Shown here in pieces: positions 14,920 to 26,347 of a stretch of DNA of 44,496 nucleotides. Within the stretch, counting starts at the first letter, position 1; the number at the start of each line of letters is the position of its first letter. A model generated the notes under the pieces. The model was not told where the DNA came from. It made no database searches and saw only the letters and a program-made list of their open reading frames with translations. This DNA comes from DASSBG01 sp965651365 (GTDB taxonomy: Bacteria; Pseudomonadota; Gammaproteobacteria; Xanthomonadales; Rhodanobacteraceae): positions 1 to 44,496 of the forward strand of contig CBFGSA010000005.1 of NCBI GenBank assembly GCA_965651365.1, given 5' to 3'. The translations under genes were made by a program, and so were the position numbers.

Positions 14920-17153
14920 CGCTTCTTACCGCCGCGCTTGCCCTGCTTGCCGTCATCGTTCTCGCGCACCAGGCGGAAGTCGATCTTGCGGTCCTCCATG
15001 CTGGCGCGCAGCACCTTGACCCGCACGTCCTCACCCAGCTTGAACATGCGCCCGGTGCGCTCACCGCGCAGCAGCCGCCGATCCGGGTCAAAGTGGTAGT
15101 AGTCGTTGGGCAACTGGGTGATGTGCACCAGGCCGGACACGCCGGACTGGTCCAGATCCACGAACAGGCCGAACGAAGTGACGCCGGTGACGCGGCCGTC
15201 GAACTCGCTGCCAACATGCTTTTCCATCCAGGCGCACTTGAAGCGTTCGTCGACATCGCGCTCAGCCTCCTCGGCGCGGCGCTCGCGCTGCGAGCAGTGC
15301 ACGCCGAGATGGGCCATTTCCTCGTCGCTGCAGGCGTAGTCCTTGCGCTTGCCGCCCTTGAGCGCGTAACGGATCGCGCGATGCACCAGCAAGTCCGGGT
15401 AACGCCGGATCGGCGAGGTGAAATGGGCGTAGGCATCCAGCGCCAGGCCGAAGTGACCGTGGTTCTCGGGCATGTACACGGCCATGCTCATCGAGCGCAG
15501 CAGCACCGACTGGATCAGCTCGAAATCGGGCTGGTCACGCACCTTGTCCAGCAATGCGGTGTAGTCGGCCGGCGTCACCTTGTCCACCGGCGGCAGCTTG
15601 AGCTTGTACTGGCGCAGAAATTCCAGCAGCGCCTCGTACTTGTCGGCCGGCGGCGGCGCATGCACGCGGTACAGCGCGGGGATCTTCTTCTTCGACAGGA
15701 ATCTGGCCGCCTGCACATTGGCCGCGATCATGCATTCCTCGATCAGCTTGTGTGCATCGTTGCGCGGCGTGGTGCCCATCGATTCCACCTCACCCTTGTC
15801 CGACAGGCCAAACTTGACCTCGGTCGTGTCGAACTCGATCGCGCCACGGCGCCGGCGCGCCTTGTCCAGCGACTTGTACAGGGCATGCAGATGATCCAGC
15901 ACCGTGACCCGCTCGGTGCCCAGTTGCTGACGCACGTTCTTGTCCCTCTTGCCGATCACCTGCCACACGGCATCGTAGGTCAGACGCGCATGCGAGCGCA
16001 TCACGGCGTCGTAGAAACGGCTCTCGGTGACCGTGCCGGACTGGTCGATCTGCATGTCGCAGACCATGCACAGCCGGTCCACATCCGGGTTCAGCGAGCA
16101 CAAGCCGTTGGACAGGGATTCGGGCAGCATCGGCACCACGAAGCCGGGGAAATAGGTCGAGGTGGCGCGATTCTGCGCTTCGCTGTCGATGGCGCTGTCC
16201 GGCTTGACGTAGTGCGACACGTCAGCAATCGCCACCACCAGCCGATAGCCGCCCTGCTTGCGCGGCTCGGCCCACACCGCATCGTCGAAATCCTTCGAAT
16301 CGGCACCGTCGATGGTCACCAGCGGCAAGTCGCGCAGGTCGGTGCGGCCCGCTGCGTCCTTCTTGCCCACCTCGACCGGCATCGCCTCGACTTCGGCAAT
16401 CACCGCCTGCGGCCACGCGTGCGGCAGGTCGTATTGGGCGATGGCCATTTCCACCACCAGCGAGGGCTTGAGCTTGTCGCCCAGCACGCTGATGATGCGG
16501 CCCACCGGCCCGCGCTTGAGGGTAGGCGGATCGGTGATCTCGGCGATCACGATCTGGCCATCGCGCGCCTCGCCGACCTTGCCGGGCGGAATCAGCAGAT
16601 CCTGATGCAGACGCTCGTCATCGGGCACCACCGTGGTCACGCCGCGCTCGACCACCACCCGACCGACAATGCGCGAGGGCCGGCGCTCCAGCACCTCGAC
16701 GATGCTGCCCTTGCGCCGCCCGCGGTGATCGACACTGACCACGCTGGCCAGCACCCGGTCGCCGTGCAGCACCTTGCGCATCTCGTGTGGCGACAGGTAC
16801 AGATCCTCGCCGCCCGCGTCCGGCTGCAGGAAACCGTAGCCGTCCGCGTTGGCGATGATCTCGCCCGGAATCAGATCCAGCTTGCTGGCCACGCCATAGC
16901 CTTCGCGGCGGTTGCGCAGTAGCTGGCCATCGCGAACCATCGCGCCCAGGCGCTTGCCCAGCGCCTCGACATCGACCGGCTCGATCAGACCCAGCGCCTC
17001 GGCGATGGCATCGGCTTTCAGAAGTTCGCCGCGTTCTTCCAGCAGCTCGAGTATGGCCTCGCGGCTGGGGATCGGCCGCTCATAGCGCCGCGCCTCGCGT
17101 TCGGCATGCGGGTCATGCCGATGATGACCGCCCTTGTTGCTTGATTTGCTCAC
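14916..17153 (-). CDS. rnr: Ribonuclease R
   Basis: A 3'-5' exoribonuclease of 745 residues from the GTG at 17153. The order is an N-terminal helix-turn-helix (RPIPSREAILELLEERGEL), two cold-shock domains, the RNB catalytic domain with DGADSKDFDDAVWAE metal-binding aspartates (near 290), an S1 domain (KHVGSEFDGRVTGVTSFGLFVDL) and a lysine-rich tail. It degrades structured RNA, including rRNA fragments and mRNA. The start is uncertain: an ATG at 17228 would add 25 unusual residues. GTG is preferred because it leads directly into the conserved basic N-terminus. Confidence 0.94.
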   Translation of the reverse strand: MSKSSNKGGHHRHDPHAEREARRYERPIPSREAILELLEERGELLKADAIAEALGLIEPVDVEALGKRLGAMVRDGQLLRNRREGYGVASKLDLIPGEIIANADGYGFLQPDAGGEDLYLSPHEMRKVLHGDRVLASVVSVDHRGRRKGSIVEVLERRPSRIVGRVVVERGVTTVVPDDERLHQDLLIPPGKVGEARDGQIVIAEITDPPTLKRGPVGRIISVLGDKLKPSLVVEMAIAQYDLPHAWPQAVIAEVEAMPVEVGKKDAAGRTDLRDLPLVTIDGADSKDFDDAVWAEPRKQGGYRLVVAIADVSHYVKPDSAIDSEAQNRATSTYFPGFVVPMLPESLSNGLCSLNPDVDRLCMVCDMQIDQSGTVTESRFYDAVMRSHARLTYDAVWQVIGKRDKNVRQQLGTERVTVLDHLHALYKSLDKARRRRGAIEFDTTEVKFGLSDKGEVESMGTTPRNDAHKLIEECMIAANVQAARFLSKKKIPALYRVHAPPPADKYEALLEFLRQYKLKLPPVDKVTPADYTALLDKVRDQPDFELIQSVLLRSMSMAVYMPENHGHFGLALDAYAHFTSPIRRYPDLLVHRAIRYALKGGKRKDYACSDEEMAHLGVHCSQRERRAEEAERDVDERFKCAWMEKHVGSEFDGRVTGVTSFGLFVDLDQSGVSGLVHITQLPNDYYHFDPDRRLLRGERTGRMFKLGEDVRVKVLRASMEDRKIDFRLVRENDDGKQGKRGGKKR

Positions 17154-17221
17154 AAATGTTCCGTTGCAGTGATAAAAACGCCGCCAGCGTCGTGGACTGG
17201 ACACTTTTTTGCAAGCATCCA

Positions 17222-17250
17222 TTGACATTGTGCTCGCGTGCCACGATCAT
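17222..17250 (+). promoter_or_regulatory. Promoter of the tRNA-Leu gene
   Basis: A consensus TTGACA (17222-17227) and GATCAT (17245-17250) are separated by 17 bases. Transcription would start about 22 bases before the mature tRNA, which suits a short 5' leader. It lies in the rnr upstream region but faces away from rnr. Confidence 0.68.
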
Positions 17251-17279
17251 ACGCGGCTCGCCGGGCGGCAACCCGGCAG

Positions 17280-17366
17280 GCCCGGGTGGCGGAATTGGTA
17301 GACGCGCTAGCTTCAGGTGCTAGTGGGGGCAACCCCGTGGAAGTTCGAGTCTTCTCCCGGGCACCA
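17280..17366 (+). tRNA. tRNA-Leu (anticodon CAG)
   Basis: An 87-base class II tRNA. The acceptor is GCCCGGG (17280-17286) pairing with CCCGGGC (17356-17362), followed by A and an encoded CCA. The D-loop contains AATTGGTAGA. The anticodon stem-loop is CTAGC-TTCAGGT-GCTAG with CAG at 17314-17316. The long variable arm is GGGGGCAACCCC and the T-arm has GTTCGAGTC. It reads CUG codons, the dominant leucine codon in these genes. Confidence 0.96.
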
Positions 17367-17410
17367 CAACAGAGTTTTTCGAAGTCCGACAAAGTCCGAA
17401 AAACCCATAG

Positions 17411-17437
17411 AAACCGCGCCTTGGTGCGGTTTTTTTT
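17411..17437 (+). terminator. Rho-independent terminator after tRNA-Leu
   Basis: AACCGC and GCGGTT form a stem around GCCTTGGT, followed by a run of eight or nine Ts ending at 17437. Between the tRNA and this hairpin the motif AGTCCGA occurs twice. Confidence 0.9.
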
Positions 17438-17474
17438 GGGCCGGGAGCTTGGGTGGCAAACGCCGTCCCGGAGG

Positions 17475-18122
17475 CTACCGTCCCTTGCGCTGCCGCACGG
17501 CGCGCAGGTGCGCCAGGCGGTGGCGTTTGCGGCGGCGGCGATGCCAGAAATACAGGCTCGCGACGACGATGATTGCCGCCAGCACGATCCAGATGCCCAG
17601 CTTGCTGCGCTTGACCCACAGCACCAGCCAGTCGTGGTTGACCGCACCATAGAAGCCCAGATACACCCAGATCGGCACACTGATCAGGGCGGCCAGTCCG
17701 TCCAGCAGCAAAAACTGATGGAATGGCACCTGGCGCGACATGCCTGCGGTCAGGTAGATGGGCGCGCGCAGGCCGGGCAGGAAGCGTGCCACGAACATCA
17801 GCCGTTTGCCGAAGCGGGCGAAGTAGTGCTGCACGCGGGCCTGACGCCTGGGCTTGAGCATGCGAGCTACCCAGCGCTTGCGTATGGCACGCACGCCAAG
17901 ATGACGCCCGAGCAAAAACATGGCCGAATCGCCGGCCAGCACGCCGAGCACGCCGACGGCAAACATCACATGCACGTTGGCGTAACCGAGGCCGGCAATC
18001 ACACCGCCGGCAACCAGACTCAGGTCCTCGGGGATTGGAATCCCGAAGCCGCAGGCCAGCAGCACGATGAACACGGCCGCGTAGCCATTGGCGGTAAAAA
18101 TGTTGATCAGAAAATCAAGCAT
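17475..18122 (-). CDS. DedA family membrane protein
   Basis: A 215-residue inner-membrane protein of the DedA (VTT-domain) family, whose members are linked to flipping of undecaprenyl phosphate or phospholipids. Family marks include GFGIPIPEDLSLVAGGVIAG near 26-45 (membrane-embedded acidic pair) and RFLPGLRAPIYLTAGM near 115 (conserved arginines in the re-entrant region). Four to five hydrophobic segments and a very basic C-terminus (HRRRRKRHRLAHLRA) are visible. It is the last of three minus-strand genes, after the VOC and small membrane genes. Confidence 0.9.
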   Translation of the reverse strand: MLDFLINIFTANGYAAVFIVLLACGFGIPIPEDLSLVAGGVIAGLGYANVHVMFAVGVLGVLAGDSAMFLLGRHLGVRAIRKRWVARMLKPRRQARVQHYFARFGKRLMFVARFLPGLRAPIYLTAGMSRQVPFHQFLLLDGLAALISVPIWVYLGFYGAVNHDWLVLWVKRSKLGIWIVLAAIIVVASLYFWHRRRRKRHRLAHLRAVRQRKGR

Positions 18123-18215
18123 GCATTTGCTTTGCGGTATCCGGCCACGCGCGCAAGACGACAGCCCTGCCGCGGACGTGATTCACGCGACAGTGTAAAG
18201 GAACGAACTTGAACT

Positions 18216-18473
18216 TCAGCGCCGACCGCTGGCGGGCGAGATGTCGATGATCAGCGCAATGATGATGCCGACCACGGGCCACAGAGACCATTGACCGCCG
18301 AACCAGTGTTGCACGGCGGTGTACCACAGCAGGGTCGTGGGCAGAAAGATGAAGCCCAGCACCGGCCAGATCGCAGCCGCGAAGATGCCGCTGAACCAGG
18401 ACGAGAACAGCCACAGCAGCACGATCAGGATGCGCGGCGTCAGCAGGGTGAAAATCGCAAACAGACAAGGCAT
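18216..18473 (-). CDS. Small membrane protein, function unknown
   Basis: An 85-residue hydrophobic protein with about three membrane segments: LIVLLWLFSSWFSGIF, IWPVLGFIFLPTTLLWYTAVQ and LWPVVGIIIALIIDIS. The sequence order is typical of small conserved gammaproteobacterial membrane proteins, but I do not recognise a function. AAGGGAA stands before the ATG at 18473, and the VOC gene stops two bases earlier, so the pair is likely co-expressed. Confidence 0.72.
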   Translation of the reverse strand: MPCLFAIFTLLTPRILIVLLWLFSSWFSGIFAAAIWPVLGFIFLPTTLLWYTAVQHWFGGQWSLWPVVGIIIALIIDISPASGRR

Positions 18474-18474
18474 A

Positions 18475-18921
18475 TCAGTTCCCTTTCTCCGCAGGGGTCA
18501 CGGGCGGCCCCTTCAGTTCAATCCGGTTGCCTTCCGGATCCCGCAGGTAGATCGACGGGCCGTTGCCTTCGGCACCGTAGCGCATGCCGATCTCGCCGAT
18601 TTGCACATCATGCTTCCGCAGATACTCGACAATGAGCGCCTCATCATACCCGTCCACGCTGAGGCAGGCGTGGTCCACGTTGTGGCCTTCATCCAATGGC
18701 GCCGCGCCACCGCTGCGTCCGAGCTTGCCATCGACGTCGATCAGGTCGATCAGGCTGTCACCGGCGCGCAATTGCCAAAGGCCGATTTCGGGCTGCGCCT
18801 TCTCCAGTCGGCAGCCCAGCACCCGGCAGTAGAAATCCAGCATGCGCTTGACATTGCGCACCCGGAAGACCACGTGATCGAGACGGCGGAAGCGAAACGG
18901 GGGCTCATTCATGAGCCTCAT
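18475..18921 (-). CDS. VOC (glyoxalase/dioxygenase superfamily) protein
   Basis: A 148-residue single-subunit VOC protein with both beta-alpha-beta-beta-beta modules. The first has LDHVVFRVRNVKRMLDFYC and the second NVDHACLSVDG. It ends in the signature YLRDPEGNRIELKG, whose glutamate is a usual metal ligand together with histidines of DHVVF and DHACL. Relatives include glyoxalase I and fosfomycin-resistance-like proteins; the substrate cannot be assigned. ATGs at 18921 and 18912 are both possible starts. Confidence 0.86.
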   Translation of the reverse strand: MRLMNEPPFRFRRLDHVVFRVRNVKRMLDFYCRVLGCRLEKAQPEIGLWQLRAGDSLIDLIDVDGKLGRSGGAAPLDEGHNVDHACLSVDGYDEALIVEYLRKHDVQIGEIGMRYGAEGNGPSIYLRDPEGNRIELKGPPVTPAEKGN

Positions 18922-18963
18922 TTCATCATGCGCGGGCTGAACAGACTACTGTGCGGCCTCAGG

Positions 18964-18978
18964 GACGGCCGCTCCTAC
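18964..18978 (+). repeat. Half unit of the GTAGGAGCG-type repeat
   Basis: GACGGCCGCTCCTAC matches the right arm of the palindromes after phoU, and a second CCGCTCCTGC follows at 18995. It is a decayed or partial copy in the gap between the VOC gene and the glycine riboswitch. Confidence 0.5.
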
Positions 18979-19044
18979 AGGGGGATTGCGAGCCTCCGCT
19001 CCTGCACACGTTGCTTGCGGCACAGGTTACAATAGCGGCAACTG

Positions 19045-19238
19045 ACACGGCGGGAGAAGCGGAACCCCCGCTGCCGAAGGCGCAACGCCCGTAATCGCTC
19101 AGGCCCAGTACTGCCGTGTCAGGGGCTGGCAGGCACATCGCCAGACCCCAAAACTCTGGAGAGACCGGTTGAATCCGGCGCCGAAGGGGCACGAAACGCC
19201 GCTCGCGTTTCCAAACTCTCAGGCAAAAGAACAGAGGG
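19045..19238 (+). promoter_or_regulatory. Tandem glycine riboswitch upstream of gcvP
   Basis: Two glycine aptamers lie in series. Aptamer 1 (about 19045-19119) is closed by ACACGGC and GCCGTGT and contains GCGGGAG, GCTGCCGAAGG and ATCGCTCAGGC. Aptamer 2 (about 19153-19238) has CTCTGGAGAG, GCGCCGAAGGGGC and ACTCTCAGGCAAAAG, closed by CTCT/AGAG. Both are joined by a short linker. A -10-like TACAAT lies at 19028-19033, just before aptamer 1. Glycine binding is expected to switch on gcvP, which starts 33 bases after aptamer 2. The short gap fits control of translation initiation; I see no clear intrinsic terminator. Confidence 0.93.
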
Positions 19239-19270
19239 GCGCATTCCACAATTCCTGCGGACCCCTTGCC

Positions 19271-22222
<2,952 letters not shown>

Positions 22223-22237
22223 CGGTCTGCTCCGCAC

Positions 22238-22264
22238 GTCGGGTTCGGCTTTGCCGATCCCGAC
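22238..22264 (+). terminator. Hairpin downstream of gcvP
   Basis: GTCGGG-TT-CGGC, a TTT loop and GCCG-AT-CCCGAC form a long stem with one mismatched pair, 16 bases after the gcvP stop. No T-run follows, so it is either a repeat-type hairpin or a factor-dependent transcript end. Confidence 0.5.
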
Positions 22265-22275
22265 TGAACCGCCTC

Positions 22276-22469
22276 GTGAATCCCGGAGGCTGTTTGGTTA
22301 TAGCCACGCTGCCTGGGCAAGCGCTGTTTGTTGCCGATAGTACGGGGAGTACCTGCTGCACACCAAGGTCGGCACCCTGGACACCGAGTTCACAGCCGCT
22401 GTCGGCAAGAAGCTGGACATTTCCAGTGGTGATCTGGATGTCACTGTGCAGGTGGCACGCGCCAACTGA
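22276..22469 (+). pseudogene. Remnant of an unidentified gene (C-terminal end, frameshifted)
   Basis: The gcvP-dxs gap (22223-22530) holds 42 codons with strongly coding-like codon use, 22341-22469, ending in TGA. They read YGEYLLHTKVGTLDTEFT and later KKLDISSGDLDVTVQVARAN. An in-frame TAG stands just before. The other frame upstream (from a GTG at 22276) reads GQALFVADSTG, so one frameshift near 22340 would join both parts. I do not recognise the family. No clear start or ribosome site is visible, so this looks like the tail of a decayed gene. Confidence 0.45.
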
Positions 22470-22530
22470 CGCGGCTTGAAATGGACTGCGCCGCCGCTGA
22501 GTGACAGGCACGCTGCGGTGCGCTGGCCAC

Positions 22531-24411
22531 TCAACCGGTATGGCGCAGCGCCAATTGCGGGAAGCGGTTGCGGACGGACTGGCGGATGCCGTCGGCGTCC
22601 AGACCGGCCTCCGTCAGCAGCTCTTCGCGACTGCCGTGTTCCAGGAAGCGGTCGGGCAGGCCCAGATGCAGGATTGGAAGGTCGATGCCCTGCCCGGCCA
22701 GCCATTCGCTCACGGCAGCGCCGGCGCCGCCGGCGACGGCGTTGTCCTCGATGGTGACGAGGGCGTGGTGGCTGCTGGCCACTTCTTCCAGCAGCGCAGT
22801 GTCGAGTGGCTTGACGAAGCGCATGTCGACGAGGGTGGCATTGAATTCGCTGGCCACGTCCTGCGCTTCTTGCAGGGGTGCGCCGAACACCAGCATGGCC
22901 AGGTCACTGCCGCGGCGCACCGTGCGTGCCTTGCCGATCGGCACGGTCGCGAGCGTCTCTGCCGGAACGGCGCCAGTGCCCGCGCCGCGCGGGTAGCGTA
23001 CCGCGGCCGGGCCGCTGTGGCGGTAGGCCGTGCTCAGCAGCAGGCGGCACTCGGCCTCGTCGCTGGGCGCGGCAATCACCATGTTGGGCACCATGCGCAG
23101 ATAGCCGAGGTCGAAACTGCCGGCATGGGTGGCGCCATCGGGACCGACCAGGCCACCGCGGTCGATGGCGAAGGTCACGTCGAGATTCTGCAGGGCGACG
23201 TCGTGAATGAGCTGGTCGTAGGCGCGCTGCAGGAAGGTCGAGTAGATTGCCACCACTGGCTTGGCGCCTTCGCAGGCCATGCCGGCGGCGAGCGTCACGG
23301 CATGTTGCTCGGCAATGCCGACATCGAAATAGCGCTCGGGATACTCGCGCGAAAACTGCACCAGACCCGAGCCTTCGCGCATGGCCGGGGTGATGCCCAT
23401 GAGCGTGTCGTCGGCCGCCGCCATGTCGCACAGCCAGTCGCTGAACACCTGGGTATAGGTCAGCTTGCCGCGCGGCTTCTTGACCACGCCGGCCTCGGGG
23501 TCGAACGGGCCCACGGCGTGGTATTCAATCTGCGCATTCTCGGCACGCTCGTAGCCCTTGCCCTTGGTGGTGACCACGTGCAGCAGCTGCGGCCCGGGCA
23601 GATCCTTGACGGTGCGCAGGGCCTGGATCACGGTCGGCAGGTCGTGGCCGTCGATCGGGCCGGTGTAGTGAAAGCCCAGCTCCTCGAACAGCGTGGACGG
23701 CACGAACATGCCCTTGGCGTGCGTCTCCCAGCGCTTGACCCAGCGGCCCATGAACGAGCGGCGCGGCAGTACGCGCTTGGCCCGCTCGCGCCAGGTGTTG
23801 AGCGTGAAACTGGTCAGCAGACGCGCCAGCATCTTGGTCAGCGCACCGACGTTCTCGCTGATCGACATACCGTTGTCGTTGAGGATCACCAGCATGTCCG
23901 GCTCGATGTCGCCGCCATGGTTGAGCGCCTCGTAGGCCAGGCCGGCGGTCATCGCGCCATCGCCGATCACGGCCACGGTCTTGTGCGTGTCGCCGCGCTG
24001 CTGCGCCGCGATGGCCATGCCCAGCGCGGCCGAGATCGAGGTCGAGGAATGGCCGACGCCGAAGGTATCGTAATCGCTTTCCTCGCGACGCGGGAACGGC
24101 GCCAGGCCGTCCTTCTGCTTGATGCTGGTGATCCGGTCGCGCCGCCCGGTGAGGATCTTGTGCGGGTAGCACTGGTGGCCGACATCCCACACCAGCTTGT
24201 CGCGCGGCGTGTCGAACAGGTAGTGCAGCGCCACCGTGAGCTCGACCACGCCCAGACCGGCGCCAAAATGGCCACCGCAGCGGGCCACCGATTCGATGAG
24301 GTACTGGCGCAGTTCGTCGGCCAGTTCCGGCAGGCGATCTTCGTCGACGCGTTTGAGGTCGTCCGGCGAGTCGATTTTCGCCAGCAGCGGGTAGCGTTGC
24401 AGATCAATCAT
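22531..24411 (-). CDS. dxs: 1-deoxy-D-xylulose-5-phosphate synthase
   Basis: A 626-residue thiamine-diphosphate enzyme. It condenses pyruvate and glyceraldehyde 3-phosphate, the first step of the MEP isoprenoid pathway. Marks in order: GHFGAGLGVVELTVALHY (near 45), WDVGHQCYPHKILTGRRD, the ThDP/metal motif starting GDGAMTAG and ending in N (near 150-180), and a transketolase-like middle with DVGIAEQHAVTLAAGMA and FAIDRGGLVGPDGATHAG. Length equals the family norm. It stands alone, with 38 bases to the chloride transporter gene on the same strand, and no ribosome site stands out at the ATG. Confidence 0.96.
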   Translation of the reverse strand: MIDLQRYPLLAKIDSPDDLKRVDEDRLPELADELRQYLIESVARCGGHFGAGLGVVELTVALHYLFDTPRDKLVWDVGHQCYPHKILTGRRDRITSIKQKDGLAPFPRREESDYDTFGVGHSSTSISAALGMAIAAQQRGDTHKTVAVIGDGAMTAGLAYEALNHGGDIEPDMLVILNDNGMSISENVGALTKMLARLLTSFTLNTWRERAKRVLPRRSFMGRWVKRWETHAKGMFVPSTLFEELGFHYTGPIDGHDLPTVIQALRTVKDLPGPQLLHVVTTKGKGYERAENAQIEYHAVGPFDPEAGVVKKPRGKLTYTQVFSDWLCDMAAADDTLMGITPAMREGSGLVQFSREYPERYFDVGIAEQHAVTLAAGMACEGAKPVVAIYSTFLQRAYDQLIHDVALQNLDVTFAIDRGGLVGPDGATHAGSFDLGYLRMVPNMVIAAPSDEAECRLLLSTAYRHSGPAAVRYPRGAGTGAVPAETLATVPIGKARTVRRGSDLAMLVFGAPLQEAQDVASEFNATLVDMRFVKPLDTALLEEVASSHHALVTIEDNAVAGGAGAAVSEWLAGQGIDLPILHLGLPDRFLEHGSREELLTEAGLDADGIRQSVRNRFPQLALRHTG

Positions 24412-24449
24412 GGGACTATTGTTTGCTTAATCGGGCAGCAGGGCAAGTT

Positions 24450-26324
24450 TCATGGCCCGGCCTGTTCAGCACCACGGCGCCGGATCAGATGGCGCAGGTG
24501 CAGATGGCGGCTGGCCTGGCGCGATTCGCGCAGACGCCGCGCGTGAGCACCCAGCACATCGCCGCGGGTGAGAATGCCCAGCATCGGGTGCGGCGCATCA
24601 TGGCCGACCACGATCAGGCGGCCGACATCACCGGCCACCATGTGGTCGGCGGCCTCGCGCAGCGAATGGGTTTCGTGGACCACGATCGGGGCCCGCCGGA
24701 GCATGTCGCCAATACGGGTGATGCCGGGGCGATCGGGGTCCAGCAGATCGCGCCGGGTGACCACACCGCGCACATGCCCGGCATCGTCCAGCACCGGGTA
24801 GCCCTGATGCTGGGCGTCGGCGCTGCCGGCCAGCAGCCAGGCGCGGGTCTCGGCCAACTCGTCGGAGGTGCGCAGACTGACCACCGCATCACTCATGGCA
24901 TCGGCGACCCGCACCTGCTCCAGGTAGTCGGCCGCATATTCGGTTGGCACGCGCACACCGCGGCGGGTGATCTTCTCGGTCATGATGGTGTTGCGCATGA
25001 TCAGGCTGGAAATCAGGTAGGCGGCGCCGCAGCCACCGAGCAGCGGCAGCAGGCCGGACACCTGGTGGGTGGTTTCCAGCGCGAACACGATCGAGGTCAG
25101 CAGCGCGCGCGAGGCGCCGACGAAGATCGCGGCCATGCCGACCAGCGCCGCCATGCGCGGATCAACGCCGAATTGCGGCACCAGCGCCGCGATACCGATG
25201 CCCAGCATCGCGCCCAGTGCGCCGCCCACGGTGAACAGCGGCGCCAGGGTGCCGCCGGAGGTGCCGCTGCCGAGGGCGATCGACCAGGACAGAAACTTCA
25301 TCACGCACAGCATGGCCAGCGCGCCGAGGGCAAACTGGCCGCTGACGACACTCTCGATATTGGTGTAGCCCACGCCCAGAGTCAGCGGTGCCTGCCAGCC
25401 GATCAGGCCCACGGCCAGGCCACCCAGCGCCGGCCACCACATCCAGTGGATCGGCAGGCGTTCGAAGCCGTCCTCGATCGCATAGACGATGTGCGTGGCG
25501 CCGATGCTGATCACGCCGAGCACCGCGCCGACCAGCACGTAGCAGGCCAGCGCAGCCGCCCCCGGCTCCGGCAGCGCGGGCATGGCGAATATGGCCCCGC
25601 TGCCAACCATGGCGTAGCGCACCGCGGTGGCGGTGAAGGCTGCCAACGCTACCGGAATCAAGGAGCTCGGCCGCAGCTCGAACAGCAGCAGCTCCACGGC
25701 CAGGATCAGTGCTGCCAGCGGCGAGCCGAAAACCGCCGCCATGCCGGCCGCGGCGCCGGAAGCCAGCAGCACCTTGCGCTCGCGGGCGGTGACGTGGGTC
25801 AACTGGCCGATCAGCGAGCCCAGCGCGCCGCCGGTGGCGATGATCGGGCCCTCGGCGCCAAACGGCCCGCCGGTGCCGATGGCGATGGCCGAAGAAACCG
25901 GCTTGAGAAAGGTGATGCGCGGCGCGATGCGTGATTCGTTCAGCAGCACCTGCTCCATCGCCTCGGGAATGCCGTGGCCGCGGATGGCCTGCGAGCCCCA
26001 GCGCGCCATGACGCCCACGATCAGGCCGCCGATGACCGGCACCACGATCACCCAGGCGCCCAGATGATGCCCGGCGGGCGAGGAAAATTCGGTCGACCAG
26101 CGGCCGTAAAACGCCAGGTTGGTGACAATGCCGATCAGGCTGGTGAGCAGGCGCGCAATGAGGGCCGCGGCCACCGCCAGCAGCACCGCCATCAGGCTGA
26201 TCAGCAGGACCCGGCGACCGACCGGCGCGACCGCGCCCGGCACCTGCACCGAATCGAGCACGTCGCCCAGCGCGGGCGACACCGGCAGCGCCTCGCCACC
26301 GCCTTGCGCCAGGCGATGGCGCAT
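24450..26324 (-). CDS. ClC-type chloride channel/transporter with C-terminal CBS pair
   Basis: About 624 residues: 10-12 membrane helices, then two CBS domains (about 475-600, with QGYPVLDDAGHVRGVVTRRDLL and VGRLIVVGHDAPHPMLGILTRGD). Selectivity-filter regions are present: GHGIPEAME in place of GSGIP, GPFGAEGPIIATGG with the gating glutamate, and GSGTSGGTLAPLF. Where E. coli ClcA has the second glutamate of IIEEMRP, this protein has AVELLLFELRP, so the internal proton glutamate may be missing (alignment by eye). ATG 26324 is chosen; a TTG at 26351 would overlap the purK stop (TTGA) and is a real alternative. Confidence 0.88.
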   Translation of the reverse strand: MRHRLAQGGGEALPVSPALGDVLDSVQVPGAVAPVGRRVLLISLMAVLLAVAAALIARLLTSLIGIVTNLAFYGRWSTEFSSPAGHHLGAWVIVVPVIGGLIVGVMARWGSQAIRGHGIPEAMEQVLLNESRIAPRITFLKPVSSAIAIGTGGPFGAEGPIIATGGALGSLIGQLTHVTARERKVLLASGAAAGMAAVFGSPLAALILAVELLLFELRPSSLIPVALAAFTATAVRYAMVGSGAIFAMPALPEPGAAALACYVLVGAVLGVISIGATHIVYAIEDGFERLPIHWMWWPALGGLAVGLIGWQAPLTLGVGYTNIESVVSGQFALGALAMLCVMKFLSWSIALGSGTSGGTLAPLFTVGGALGAMLGIGIAALVPQFGVDPRMAALVGMAAIFVGASRALLTSIVFALETTHQVSGLLPLLGGCGAAYLISSLIMRNTIMTEKITRRGVRVPTEYAADYLEQVRVADAMSDAVVSLRTSDELAETRAWLLAGSADAQHQGYPVLDDAGHVRGVVTRRDLLDPDRPGITRIGDMLRRAPIVVHETHSLREAADHMVAGDVGRLIVVGHDAPHPMLGILTRGDVLGAHARRLRESRQASRHLHLRHLIRRRGAEQAGP

Positions 26325-26347
26325 TGGGTTGTCCGCTGGCTTGTCGC

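Noticed and set aside
15093..16922. A 609-codon open frame on the plus strand opposite rnr
   Set aside because: RNase R motifs are clear on the minus strand; the opposite frame has histidine- and valine-rich shadow composition and no domain.
17280..17440. tRNA-Leu 3' end with repeated AGTCCGA as a phage or island attachment site
   Set aside because: tRNA 3' ends are common targets, but no integrase, no duplicated tRNA end and no foreign genes follow; the next genes are ordinary minus-strand genes.
22501..24546. A 681-codon plus-strand frame opposite dxs
   Set aside because: dxs is certain from its thiamine-diphosphate and transketolase motifs. The opposite frame spans the dxs-clc junction without any motif.
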